A stretch of 64,000 nucleotides of DNA from Rubripirellula reticaptiva (GTDB taxonomy: Bacteria; Planctomycetota; Planctomycetia; Pirellulales; Pirellulaceae). Positions 34,436-43,842 of the stretch are shown piece by piece (positions within the stretch are counted from its first letter, which is position 1; each line of letters begins with the position of its first letter). Both the position numbers and the translations under genes were made by a program. The notes beneath the pieces are model-generated. The model did not search any database, was not told the origin of the DNA, and saw nothing but the letters and a program-made list of their open reading frames with translations. The stretch covers positions 746,074 through 810,073 of the forward strand of contig NZ_SJPX01000006.1 in the NCBI RefSeq assembly GCF_007860175.1. Direction: 5' to 3'.

Positions 34436-34458
34436 CAGTGGACAGATTCTGTCCACTG
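34436..34458. promoter_or_regulatory. Predicted enhancer (UAS), 23-bp perfect palindrome upstream of the RND operon
   Basis: CAGTGGACAGA - T - TCTGTCCACTG: eleven-base arms around a single T. Its core GGACAGATTCTGTCC matches the site at 26455-26469 at 13 of 15 positions. It is ~80-100 bp upstream of the sigma-54 promoter on the minus strand, the classic placement for an enhancer-binding protein. Confidence 0.75.
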
Positions 34459-34522
34459 GAAAATTACTGACACGAGGCGGTTCGGTGCTGCGATTCGACT
34501 AATTCCGTCCCCTGATCGCCAG

Positions 34523-37500
34523 CTAACCGATACTGGTCTGCAGGCCAAGTTCGGTTAGGAATTCGTCGACGCTGTTCGCCCATGTCTCGGTCGCGCCGGA
34601 TTGCTCGGAAGCAGCCCTCTGCGGTTCGGCAGTTTCACTGGTCTGCTCGGCGAAGGAAGCGACCTTGTCGATGGTGGTCTCGGAGTCGAAAGTAAACTCG
34701 ATGTCCCTGGTCCTTTCGAACAAAGTGATTGGCGACGAAGGAGGCTGAACAAGCACTTGTTCGCCGTCGACTTGTTCGCCGCCACTGTTACTGATCCTAG
34801 CCAGTTGATTGATCACACGCAGTGCATCAAGTGCAGTCGCCCGTCCGTCGCCATTTTGATCGTAGTACGTACCTGGAAATGGATTTGACGTTGTTGGATC
34901 TTCCAGCAGGCTGCTGGCGCCGTCCGAGTAGGCCCGTCGTCCCAGTTCGTTGATGACCACCAACGCGTCGCTGGCTGTGACGGAGCCATTGTTGTTGACG
35001 TCGGAAGGCTCGATCACGTTGTGCCACCCCGACGTGGCTTCTGTTCGCACGATCTGACCTGTCACTTGGTTCAAAGCCACGATCACGAATCCGCCACCCG
35101 ACGTATCCGGCGTGTCCATTCGCCAGTCCGCGACATCAACAAAGACCAATCGATCTTCGGCCGAGTTGGCGCGGACCAGAATCGTTTGCGCAGCAGGGGA
35201 AAGCGAGGTGACAACGCCCGCATCAATCGTGATCGTTTGCGATCCTGGCGTCATCAGATCAATGATCGCAAAATTCTCGATCACAAGGACCGTGGGATCC
35301 GTCAAATCAACGGTCGCCGTTTCGACAACCAACGTGTTTGTACCGAGCGAGCCGTTGATGGCAAGCGTTGCCGAATCCGACAACGACGACACGACCAACG
35401 TGAATGAATCGTCGGATTCCGTGCCATCAATTTGCAGGTCTGTCAACGCGTTCACCGGCGCCTCGAAAAGCGTGTCGGCACCCGAGTCGACGGTAACGTT
35501 GCCACCGGCTGATGTTACGCTTCCCAAGCCGCCCACCACGGTAACAATCGCATCGGCTTGCAAATCCCCGTCGAGGATTTCGACAAGAACGTCTTCGACT
35601 TCACCGTCCACCGCGGCGCCGGTCGGACCAAGTGAACCTGCACTGCTGAGCCGGAATCGGGCGAACGTTTCGCCAGCGAGAGTTCCCGCGGGAACGGTGA
35701 ACGAGATCACGTTGTCCCCTGCGGTGACTGACAGGTTGGTTGCAATTTGATCGGCACTGTCCCAAGATCCATTGGCATCAAAATCAAGCCAGGCGTCTAG
35801 TTTCGCATCAGCCGAAACCGACACCAAGAAGCTGGCGATTGTATCAGTGCCGGAAACGGCAACCGGGTTCGCCAGCAGAGTCACACCGTCATCATCGTCT
35901 GCATCGGCTGCCAGAGATGGCTGCCCGTCGTCGTCGGCAGTAACTACCGATCCCAAACGAAGCGATCCCACCGTATGTCTGGCTCCGTCATCAGCTAATG
36001 ATACGGCATAGTCACTCGGCGCGTCACCAAAGTCCTCGTCCGAGACCGCTTCTTCAACCACGTCGATCAGCACGGTCTTGTTGACTTCGTGATAATTCGC
36101 ATCATCGGGCGTGAACCGAACACTTAACAATTGTCCGTCACCCAGTTCCAACTCGGTATCGACCGGCGGAGTGTAAACAAACGTCCCCGCGATATCCGCC
36201 GTCGCATTCAACTGATCCGTCGACAACACGGTCCCGACGATGATCGCAATGGGTGTTTCCCAATTGACGTTCGGTTCGGCTGTATCGACATCGATCGTCG
36301 TTGTGATGGTCACTGATCGAAACGCAAACGGATCATTCGGCGTAAACACCGCCGTCAACGTCTGGCCAGCACCGGCGTCCAAAACCGTTCCTGATACTGG
36401 CGTATAGGTGAACGAACCTGCGGCAGTCGAGACTGCGTTCAACTGCGTGCCACTAAGCGCCTCACCGAACGTGATGCCAGCGGGCGTGTCCCAGGTCACC
36501 GTGGGAATCGGCGCAAGTTCGACGGATCCCATATCGACGGCGCCAACGACGCGGGTTGCCGTCCGAACGTCGACGGGCAAGATTTCAGTCCGGCTACCAT
36601 TGCCATTGATATCGTAAGAATCCAGCGGCAGTCGAACGGTACTGCCATTATCAATTGCGGGACTTGATTGAAGAGGCAAATGCACACGAAGCCTTCCGCC
36701 TTGAGTCATCAGCGGACTTAGTTTCGGGTCAATCGCATCCGCCCCCGCACCGCCAATGAAATTGCCGCCGGCGCCCGCGACCGGTTGCCCGTCGGTGACC
36801 GGAGTCGCAGTAAGCAGCGTGCCCGAGTTGTCACCGATCAACGAGAAATCAACGTCAAGGTTGGCGACAGGATTCTGAGGAGAGTTGAATTCAGGGGCGA
36901 TCGGGGCCGTGTTCGCTGCGACGATCGAATTGTCGATCGCCAGCGTTGTCGAACCGGCAGCCATCCGTATAGCACCGCCCTGCACGACCGCGGAATTACC
37001 CGTGAACGTAGACGACTCGATCGACACCGCGCCCGCGGACGAAAACACGCCGCCTCCATCAGCACCGGCCGCGTTAGTCGAAATGGTTGAATCAACCAAC
37101 ACCAACAACGTTGCCGCGCCATCAAGCACGACGCCACCACCTGACTGAAGCGAAACATTCTCGGCGACCAGCGAACCAGCGATCGAGAGCGATCCAGCAG
37201 AGACATGAATGGCACCTCCGGAATTCGCCGAGTTCCCAGACAGCTCGACGCCGACCAGCACGAGGTCACCCGGCGAACTTGACGTGATCGCACCACCTTT
37301 GCCGGCCGCGCCAGTCGACGCGGACACGTCGCCACCGGAAAAACGCAAACCAGACATGTTGACGTTACCCGCCGTTGATGCAATCTCAACCAAGCGTTTC
37401 GTGGTGCCGGCAGGGCCGACGATTGCTAAAAGATCAGCGCCAGGGCCGACGATCGAAACCGTCTCGGTAATGGTCAGTGGCGGAAGAGAAGCATCAAGCG

Positions 37501-39472
37501 TGATCGTAGCACCGATCGATCCCGGTACAACGATCGTGTCGAACCCTTCGCTGGCGTTGGCAAGTTCGATCAATTCGCGAAGCGAACGATCGCCGGGCGC
37601 TAAATTACCATCCGATTCATCAGAGATTGTGTCGACCGTCAGAATCGGACGCGACTGGCGTTCGACGGCTCCCATGTCGACCGTTGCGCCTGATCCAGAC
37701 GCATTTGCAATTCGGCTGAACAGGCCGCCCCGCTGATCGTTCTCCAGCGTCACATCATCGCCGCCACCCGAAACACCGTCTTCGCCAAAATCGACAGCCA
37801 AGGCGTTGCTACCTGCATCAACGACAATGCTCGACGACGCTGGATTGTGAGTTCGTGTGGTGCCACCATTATTAGCCAACGGTCCCAGTGCCGGGTCCAC
37901 TGGTGAAGTCGGAGTTCCAATGTAATTGCCTCCAGTACCGTTCGATGCCGCTAGCGATGTGTCTTTGTTATTTCCGATCAAGCTGAAACTGACGCGCAAG
38001 TTGGCCACCGGGTTGGCTGGCGAGACAAAGTCGGGTCCAAGAGGCGAGACGTTCTCGGCAACGATCGAATTCTGGATCGAAATCGACCCAAAATTGTCAC
38101 CGACAAAGATCCCGTCGTTTAGCGTGCCGATACCACCGCCCGAGATGTTCGAATCGTTATCCGTGACGGTTGAGTTGACCAAACGTATCGGCGCGTTGTC
38201 GGTCTGGATTCCGCCGCCGCGAACATTGCCCGTGTTACCGGAAATGGTCGAGTTGGTCAGCGTGACTCCCCCCGTCACCGTCGCGATGCCGCCGCCATCG
38301 CCGCCTGCCGTATTCGAGTCAATCGTCGATTCGCGAATGATCACCTTGCCGCTGACGTTCGAAATACCACCGCCATCGGTAACGCTGTTGTTTGAGCTGA
38401 TGGTTGAACGAGTGATCGTCAAATTGCCGGCGAAGTTAGAGACTCCACCGCCATCACCGTACTGGGCTTGGTTATTGGTGATTTTTGAATCACTGATCGT
38501 GATCGCCCCAGAATCGTTCAGGATCGCACCACCGTTATACAGTGCAGTGTTACCGTCAAACGTCGACGCCGAAATCGTAACCGCACCACTGATGCTGTAG
38601 AGAGCACCGCCGTCGCCGCCCGCGGTTGAGTTGCCACTGATGATGCTGTTATTGATCGTGACGTCGCCATCACCGCTGTCGATGGCACCGCCGTTGAAGC
38701 CCGATTCACTGACTTGGTTGTTGGTCAGGTTGCTGCCAGAGATTGTGATCGGACCGGCCGACGGACTCGAGATTGCACCGCCGCTGCCATAGGACTGATT
38801 GTTGTTGAACGTCGAGTCTTCGATAACGATCGAGCCCTCGACGACTTGGATGGCGCCGCCGCCACCGCGTACCGCTTCGTTGTTTTCCAACGTACTGCCG
38901 ACGATACGGACCGTTCCGTCATATTCGCTGTAGATTGCACCGCCGCTATCGGCGACATTGCCCGAGATGACGCTGTCTTGAATGGTCAGCGTGCCTGAAC
39001 TTTGGAAACGAATTGCGCCGCCGAAATCGGTTTCCACGCGGCCACCTGTCAGCGTTAACCCTGAGATCGATACATCACCGGCAGCAGCCGAAATATCGAA
39101 CAATCGAAATTCGTTGACCGCGCTGGTGGTGGCACGAACGGTTAGCGACCCTGCGCCCGGGCCAGTGATCGTGACGGGATCGTTGATCAACAACTCGCCG
39201 TTGGCGGCCGTCAAATTGATCGTGCCCGTCACCGACGGTGCGAACGTGATTTCGTCAGGGCCGGGGGATGCGTTAGCCGCAATCACTGCGTCGCGAAGTG
39301 TGCAAACCGAAGTGCCGCAAGCTCCACTGCCTGCGTCACCGCCGGTGACGACAATGTAAGCAGCAAGGACGCGGCGGTTTTCGAGCGATTCCATCCTAGA
39401 GAGTCGTCGGCGAACACGAGCGGTGGCGCAACGACTGGACTTAACGCGAGAGAACAGTTTGCGGACTTGCAT
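34523..39472 (-). CDS. Giant surface protein: beta-helix repeats, MBG-like, GEVED and dockerin modules
   Basis: ATG 39472 (in-frame ATG 39505 gives 11 more residues). 1649 aa. The N-terminus holds a planctomycete LEPR-type export motif (RRLSRMESLENRRVLAAY). Two right-handed parallel beta-helix regions of the choice-of-anchor Q type (~50-500 and ~615-950) repeat 'GG.I....G.....S.ISGN...GGGI'. Each begins with a CTLRDAV or SLRELIELAN motif. Then two MBG-like Ig modules (~985-1155), a DFGDAPSDY/GEVED module (~1160-1330, DGEVEDV), a variable beta region, and a dockerin type I (~1515-1590; DVNNNGSVTASDALVVIN and DQNGDGRATALDALRVIN). Secreted, surface-exposed; function unknown. Confidence 0.88.
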   Translation of the reverse strand: MQVRKLFSRVKSSRCATARVRRRLSRMESLENRRVLAAYIVVTGGDAGSGACGTSVCTLRDAVIAANASPGPDEITFAPSVTGTINLTAANGELLINDPVTITGPGAGSLTVRATTSAVNEFRLFDISAAAGDVSISGLTLTGGRVETDFGGAIRFQSSGTLTIQDSVISGNVADSGGAIYSEYDGTVRIVGSTLENNEAVRGGGGAIQVVEGSIVIEDSTFNNNQSYGSGGAISSPSAGPITISGSNLTNNQVSESGFNGGAIDSGDGDVTINNSIISGNSTAGGDGGALYSISGAVTISASTFDGNTALYNGGAILNDSGAITISDSKITNNQAQYGDGGGVSNFAGNLTITRSTISSNNSVTDGGGISNVSGKVIIRESTIDSNTAGGDGGGIATVTGGVTLTNSTISGNTGNVRGGGIQTDNAPIRLVNSTVTDNDSNISGGGIGTLNDGIFVGDNFGSISIQNSIVAENVSPLGPDFVSPANPVANLRVSFSLIGNNKDTSLAASNGTGGNYIGTPTSPVDPALGPLANNGGTTRTHNPASSSIVVDAGSNALAVDFGEDGVSGGGDDVTLENDQRGGLFSRIANASGSGATVDMGAVERQSRPILTVDTISDESDGNLAPGDRSLRELIELANASEGFDTIVVPGSIGATITLDASLPPLTITETVSIVGPGADLLAIVGPAGTTKRLVEIASTAGNVNMSGLRFSGGDVSASTGAAGKGGAITSSSPGDLVLVGVELSGNSANSGGAIHVSAGSLSIAGSLVAENVSLQSGGGVVLDGAATLLVLVDSTISTNAAGADGGGVFSSAGAVSIESSTFTGNSAVVQGGAIRMAAGSTTLAIDNSIVAANTAPIAPEFNSPQNPVANLDVDFSLIGDNSGTLLTATPVTDGQPVAGAGGNFIGGAGADAIDPKLSPLMTQGGRLRVHLPLQSSPAIDNGSTVRLPLDSYDINGNGSRTEILPVDVRTATRVVGAVDMGSVELAPIPTVTWDTPAGITFGEALSGTQLNAVSTAAGSFTYTPVSGTVLDAGAGQTLTAVFTPNDPFAFRSVTITTTIDVDTAEPNVNWETPIAIIVGTVLSTDQLNATADIAGTFVYTPPVDTELELGDGQLLSVRFTPDDANYHEVNKTVLIDVVEEAVSDEDFGDAPSDYAVSLADDGARHTVGSLRLGSVVTADDDGQPSLAADADDDDGVTLLANPVAVSGTDTIASFLVSVSADAKLDAWLDFDANGSWDSADQIATNLSVTAGDNVISFTVPAGTLAGETFARFRLSSAGSLGPTGAAVDGEVEDVLVEILDGDLQADAIVTVVGGLGSVTSAGGNVTVDSGADTLFEAPVNALTDLQIDGTESDDSFTLVVSSLSDSATLAINGSLGTNTLVVETATVDLTDPTVLVIENFAIIDLMTPGSQTITIDAGVVTSLSPAAQTILVRANSAEDRLVFVDVADWRMDTPDTSGGGFVIVALNQVTGQIVRTEATSGWHNVIEPSDVNNNGSVTASDALVVINELGRRAYSDGASSLLEDPTTSNPFPGTYYDQNGDGRATALDALRVINQLARISNSGGEQVDGEQVLVQPPSSPITLFERTRDIEFTFDSETTIDKVASFAEQTSETAEPQRAASEQSGATETWANSVDEFLTELGLQTSIG

Positions 39473-39720
39473 ATCAGAAGATCTTGATGAGAGAGAGTAT
39501 TGCAAGGAAACAATGATAGCGGATTCAGCGGATTGGCATGAAGCAGGAGCGCAGCCACCGTGGTGCCTCTGCAGAGACCTCGATGGGGATTTCAGCAGGG
39601 ATCACGGCCGGGACCGATTGCCGGTGCTGCTCAGCCCCACAAATCCGCCAATCAACTATCATAAACGTCGAAGAATCCTGTGCAGCCTCTTTCAATGCTT
39701 CTCTTGTTTAAAACCTGTTC

Positions 39721-40524
39721 ATGAAAATCAAGTGCCCGGCGTGTGCCACCGTATTGAATGTGCCTGACACAGCCGCCGGCAAGGTTGTGAAATGTCCTTG
39801 TGGAAAACAATTGCGAGCTCCGGGCGGTACAGCTGGGCCAGCGTCCGGCGCAGCCGCGGCTCGGCCAGCCGCGGCCCCCGCCGCAAGACGGCCGACGGAG
39901 CCAGCCACGACGACCAGACGTCCTGCTCCGGCGGGAAATGACTTTGATCCGGGACTATTCGACGAGTTAACCGAAGCTGACTTGCAGCCCGTAAAAATGG
40001 CGTCGACTGGCCCGAAATCATCCAATCCCTACGCACCGACGGCCCATGGTGGGGGTGCTTCATTTGGTGGTCCTGTGGCAAGTGTTGGCAAACGATTTTT
40101 TGGCGCTTTTATCGACGGCGCGGTCTACTTTGTCGCGACCTTCATCTCGACCGGGCTGTTCTTTTTGTTTCTGAATATCCAGTTCGGCACGATCCGTCCC
40201 GAAAACCCGCCTGCCTATGTTCCAATCGTCAACCTAGCGTTCACGCTGACTGCGATGATCATCGTGACGGGCATCAACATCTCAATGATTTGCAAGTCGG
40301 GCCAGTCGATCGGCAAAAAGGCGGCAGGAAGTCGCATTGTGATGGAATCAGATCGCCAGCTGCCTGGTTTTGTGCATGGCTGGCTGATCCGATCGTTTGG
40401 ATTCGGTTTGCTTTCGTCGCTTCTGTTTAATTTGCCAGCTTTGGTTGACGCCCTATTCGTATTCTCAGATAACGCCCGGACTCTGCATGATCGAATGGCG
40501 AGCACCATCGTGGTTGATGCTTAA
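39721..40524 (+). CDS. RDD-family membrane protein with an N-terminal zinc ribbon
   Basis: 267 aa. Residues 1-35 form a zinc-ribbon-like module (IKCPACATVLNVP ... VKCPCGKQL, CxxC...CxC). A Pro/Ala-rich linker (to ~95) leads to the RDD domain (~120-265) of three TM helices: FFGAFIDGAVYFVATFISTG with the conserved Arg/Asp pair region, NLAFTLTAMIIVTGINISM, and GLLSSLLFNLPALVDALFVF, ending DNARTLHDRMASTIVV, a typical RDD end motif. RDD proteins are thought to be small ion or metabolite transporters. Start ATG 39721 has no strong ribosome site. The zinc-ribbon module is shared with the protein at 61092-62108. Confidence 0.85.
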   Translation: MKIKCPACATVLNVPDTAAGKVVKCPCGKQLRAPGGTAGPASGAAAARPAAAPAARRPTEPATTTRRPAPAGNDFDPGLFDELTEADLQPVKMASTGPKSSNPYAPTAHGGGASFGGPVASVGKRFFGAFIDGAVYFVATFISTGLFFLFLNIQFGTIRPENPPAYVPIVNLAFTLTAMIIVTGINISMICKSGQSIGKKAAGSRIVMESDRQLPGFVHGWLIRSFGFGLLSSLLFNLPALVDALFVFSDNARTLHDRMASTIVVDA

Positions 40525-40678
40525 TTTGGAAAGCTAATTCGAAAATGCGAATCAGCTGCCGTTGTTTCGCTGGCAAATCGAACGCACGTCCAAGACGACG
40601 CTCTGTCTTCCCAAGCGAGACGATCTGGGGGACAATCCAGGTCGGTTCAATTTGACACGGACGGAGAGAGTTTGATCG

Positions 40679-41701
40679 ATGGCTCGTAACGACCAACTGA
40701 TTCGGCAGCACAAGTTGCTGCAACTGCTCGAGTGCTCACGATTCGGGCGAACGCTCGAAGAATTGCGTGCCGATCTCGTGCTCGACCTCGGGTTGACCAC
40801 ACTGCACGAGCGGACAGTGCGACGTGATGTCGAAGCGTTGCAAGCGGCCGGTTTCGATATTCAAAACGACTCGGTTGAACGCGGCAAAGTCTACAAACTG
40901 GGACAGAACAACAAGGGCGTCCACGAGGTTGGACTATCGGCATCGGAAATGATTGCGCTGTCGATCGGCCGCGAGCTTCTTTTTCCGTTGGTCGGCACCC
41001 AGTATTGGCGTGGGATCGAGACGTTCTGGAACAAGGTCCAGGAAGCCGTACCCGACGGCGTCTTCGATCACTATTCGCGATACCGAAAAACGCTGCACGT
41101 GTTTGGTGGACCGAGTAAGTCGTACGAAAACCACGAAGGAATGTTGAAGACAATTAATCGAGCGATCATTGAACACCGAGTCATCGAAGTCGAATACGAA
41201 TCGGTCGGCAAGCCTGTTTCGACTCGCAAAATCGAACCCTACGGCTTGGCAGTTTATCAAAGCAGCATTTACATCGTCGCAGCGGCCCCCGAAGTCGTCG
41301 AACCGAGCGAGCGACTGCGTAACTGGAAACTCGATCGCTTTCGCCACGCAACAGCTTTGGACGAATACTTCAAGCCAGACCCCAACATCGAATTGTCCAA
41401 GCACCTGGGCAAGTCGATCGGCATTTTTTCGGGCGAAGACCCCACGATGGTCAGCATCCGATTGGGCTCGCGAGCAGCCGCGTACGTGCGTGAGGATCCC
41501 TGGCACCCCGAACAAAAACTAACAACTCAAGATGACGGAACGACCGTGATGACGGTCCCTGCATCGCATCCCCGCGAAGTACTGCCCAAAGTCTTATCGC
41601 TTGGCGCCGACGCCGAAGTGTTGGCGCCCCCAGAGTTTCGTGAGGCAGTTGCTGAAGCGGTTCAAAAAATGGCGACCAGCTATGCCGGTGCGTCGGCCTA
41701 A
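40679..41701 (+). CDS. WYL-domain transcriptional regulator (DeoR-like HTH)
   Basis: 340 aa. N-terminal winged helix (~1-65): LIRQHKLLQLLECSRFGRTLEELR and LHERTVRRDVEALQAAGF, the HTH-11/YafY type. Middle and C-terminal part (~140-320) is a WYL domain: EGMLKTINRAIIEHRVIEVEY, RKIEPYGLAVYQSSIYIVA, and the WCX-like C-terminal extension (TMVSIRLGSRAAAYVRE). WYL proteins sense ligands such as nucleotides or ssDNA and regulate DNA damage or defence genes; which applies here is unknown. Target genes are not evident. The stop codon lies in the first unit of a 15-bp tandem duplication (41694-41723). Confidence 0.9.
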   Translation: MARNDQLIRQHKLLQLLECSRFGRTLEELRADLVLDLGLTTLHERTVRRDVEALQAAGFDIQNDSVERGKVYKLGQNNKGVHEVGLSASEMIALSIGRELLFPLVGTQYWRGIETFWNKVQEAVPDGVFDHYSRYRKTLHVFGGPSKSYENHEGMLKTINRAIIEHRVIEVEYESVGKPVSTRKIEPYGLAVYQSSIYIVAAAPEVVEPSERLRNWKLDRFRHATALDEYFKPDPNIELSKHLGKSIGIFSGEDPTMVSIRLGSRAAAYVREDPWHPEQKLTTQDDGTTVMTVPASHPREVLPKVLSLGADAEVLAPPEFREAVAEAVQKMATSYAGASA

Positions 41702-41723
41702 ACCCAGCCGGCCTAAACCAAGC
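41694..41723 (+). repeat. 15-bp tandem duplication at the end of the WYL regulator gene
   Basis: CGGCCTAAACCCAGC is followed at once by CGGCCTAAACCAAGC (14 of 15 identical). The first unit contains the regulator's TAA stop. A further CGGCCGG follows. Confidence 0.8.
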
Positions 41724-41875
41724 CGGCCGGCGAAACCCCGTCGATTACCCGAACCGTGGCCACCGGCCGCCGGCGATGGGGGCTCGATTGGACTTCGACG
41801 CGCCTTGCCATATCGGTTAGATTGGGGGTGAATCTTAGCCGGGGTTACCGAAAACCACCTTATCCAGAGTCTACC

Positions 41876-43750
41876 GTGCGAAACGCTTTCCGAACTTCGA
41901 TCGCTTCGCTTTCAATCGCAGCCGCATCGGCGACCGCAATTCCCGCATCGGCCGAGGACTTTTCGAATGGCCCCACCGAGCGCCGCGAAACCGAAGTGGG
42001 TCGCCTGATTCAAAAACTGGGCTCCGAAAGCTACGTGACCCGAGTCAAGGCGATGGACGCTTTGCAGCGAATGGGTTTGGAAGCTTTCGACGAATTGCAT
42101 TTGGCTCAGTTCGATCCTGATATCGAAATCGAAATGGCGGCTCGCTATTTGGTCAGCAGCCTCGTCGTCAGTTGGTCCAAGGAAACTGACCCTGCCGAAG
42201 TTCGTGAAGCGCTTCACGAATACGGTGCCCAAAATGAAACGGAACGAAACAGCCGCATCGAGTTGCTGGCTGAATTTCCGGATCGCAAAGGCGTGCCCGC
42301 GCTAGTGCGTTTGGCTCGATTCGAGACCTCAATGCGACTTAGCCGGCTAGCCGCACTAGCGGTCATGCAGCAAAACATGAGTGATGATGAGGGAATTCGC
42401 CGACGCAACGGAAAACTAATCGACGAAGGATTGGGCGACAGCGACCGACAGGCGTCGGAGTGGTTGCGTGTCTATTCGCAAGATCTTTCGCAAGGTGAGT
42501 ACTCGGCCCAAAAGTGGCGTGACCTCATCGCTGTCCAGCGAAATGAAACGGACGCATCAACCACACAAGCGGCCACCCGATCGTCCGTTCTTGAACTGGT
42601 GCAGATCTGCGCGACACGCGCCATCAATGCGAGCAATATTGACGAAGCGTTGTCGTTGGCACGAGACAACATCGACTTGATCGAACCGACGACCCGTCAT
42701 TTGACCGACGCTTGCTCATGGGCGATCGACCATCAACTGCATTCATTCGTTCTGGACCTTCGATCACAATTCCAATCGATCTTCGACCAACAACCGGTAC
42801 TTCTGTATGGCGCCGCCGAAGCGGAAAAGGTCGCCAACAACGACGCGGACGCTGAACGTCTCGCTGACATGGCTTTGGCGATTCGACCATTCCCGGCCAA
42901 CGATGCCGAGCGCGAAAAAATGTCGCCTCGCGACATCGAAGAAACCGCGCAGGCTCACCTTGAAATCGGCATCAGCCTGCAAGACCGCGGCCTGTTCCAT
43001 TGGGCGGAACGCGAGTATCGAAAGATCATCGAGAACCTGGAAGTCGACTCGCATCCGTCAGCAGTCGTTCGCGGCCAATTGGCGACGATGTTGGCAGAAC
43101 TCGAACGGCACGAAGCAGTCGTTGAGATCTTGGAACCGCTGGTCCAGCGAGTGGAAAAGGACGACAAGATGAAACAGCGGTTGAACTTGATGTTCATTCG
43201 CTACAACCACTATCGCAGCGAGATGCTGTATCACAGCGCGATGGCAAAAATCAAAACCGGCGACCTCGACGGTGCACGCCCGCTTTTGATTCAAGCTCAC
43301 TCATTGTCCGAGAACCCGGTCGACATTTTGATCACCATGTATCGGACCGATGGGGACGAAGGTTGGAAACAATTGGTGCAGTCGAAACTTGCCACGGCAA
43401 TTCGGCGTGCCGACGCGGAAGTTCAATCGGCTCAAGTGAAATCGCTTGCCAACGGCCGCGTCGGACCAGCCTTGGTGGCCGAAATGCTGAACCAATACGC
43501 ATGGTTGGTCAGCAACACTGAAGGTGATCTTCAGAAAGCACTGCAGTACAGTTTGACTTCGCTTGAACTAGATGCTGACGGCGCTAAATACGATACGTGC
43601 GGCCGGTGCTATTTCGCAGTTGGTGACTTCGAAAACGCGGTGATGATGCAAAAGCGAGCGTTGAAACTGATGCCGCATTCGCCGCCGCTTGAACGGCAAC
43701 TGAAACAGTTCGAAGAAGCACTCGCCGGCGCGGCAGCCAAGTCAGACTGA
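41876..43750 (+). CDS. Exported HEAT/TPR-repeat protein
   Basis: GTG 41876 begins a signal peptide (MRNAFRTSIASLSIAAASATAIPASA); the frame upstream to 41756 does not look coding. 624 aa. The N-terminal ~150 residues are HEAT-like (VGRLIQKLGSESYVTRVKAMDALQRMGLEAFDEL). From ~370 on TPR units occur: EEIAQAHLEIGISLQDRGLFHWAEREYRKI-type pattern, ALQYSLTSLELDADGAKYDTCGRCYFAVGDFENAVMMQKRALKL. Periplasmic scaffold likely. Function unknown. It precedes the type II-like secretion operon on the opposite strand, and convergent with it; no link can be proven. Confidence 0.8.
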   Translation: MRNAFRTSIASLSIAAASATAIPASAEDFSNGPTERRETEVGRLIQKLGSESYVTRVKAMDALQRMGLEAFDELHLAQFDPDIEIEMAARYLVSSLVVSWSKETDPAEVREALHEYGAQNETERNSRIELLAEFPDRKGVPALVRLARFETSMRLSRLAALAVMQQNMSDDEGIRRRNGKLIDEGLGDSDRQASEWLRVYSQDLSQGEYSAQKWRDLIAVQRNETDASTTQAATRSSVLELVQICATRAINASNIDEALSLARDNIDLIEPTTRHLTDACSWAIDHQLHSFVLDLRSQFQSIFDQQPVLLYGAAEAEKVANNDADAERLADMALAIRPFPANDAEREKMSPRDIEETAQAHLEIGISLQDRGLFHWAEREYRKIIENLEVDSHPSAVVRGQLATMLAELERHEAVVEILEPLVQRVEKDDKMKQRLNLMFIRYNHYRSEMLYHSAMAKIKTGDLDGARPLLIQAHSLSENPVDILITMYRTDGDEGWKQLVQSKLATAIRRADAEVQSAQVKSLANGRVGPALVAEMLNQYAWLVSNTEGDLQKALQYSLTSLELDADGAKYDTCGRCYFAVGDFENAVMMQKRALKLMPHSPPLERQLKQFEEALAGAAAKSD

Positions 43751-43842
43751 TCTTCGGCCCCATTCTCGGCCCGCAGTACGGCGTCATCGCATTGCCATCA
43801 CGTCACGGTTATTTGTCCGCGACTCTGTTCCAGCGAAATCTC

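Noticed and set aside
35112-36011. Several plus-strand open frames of 80-212 codons opposite the giant surface protein
   Set aside because: The long minus frame has clear repeats and domain motifs; opposite frames stay open because of GC-rich, Thr/Ala/Val-rich coding.
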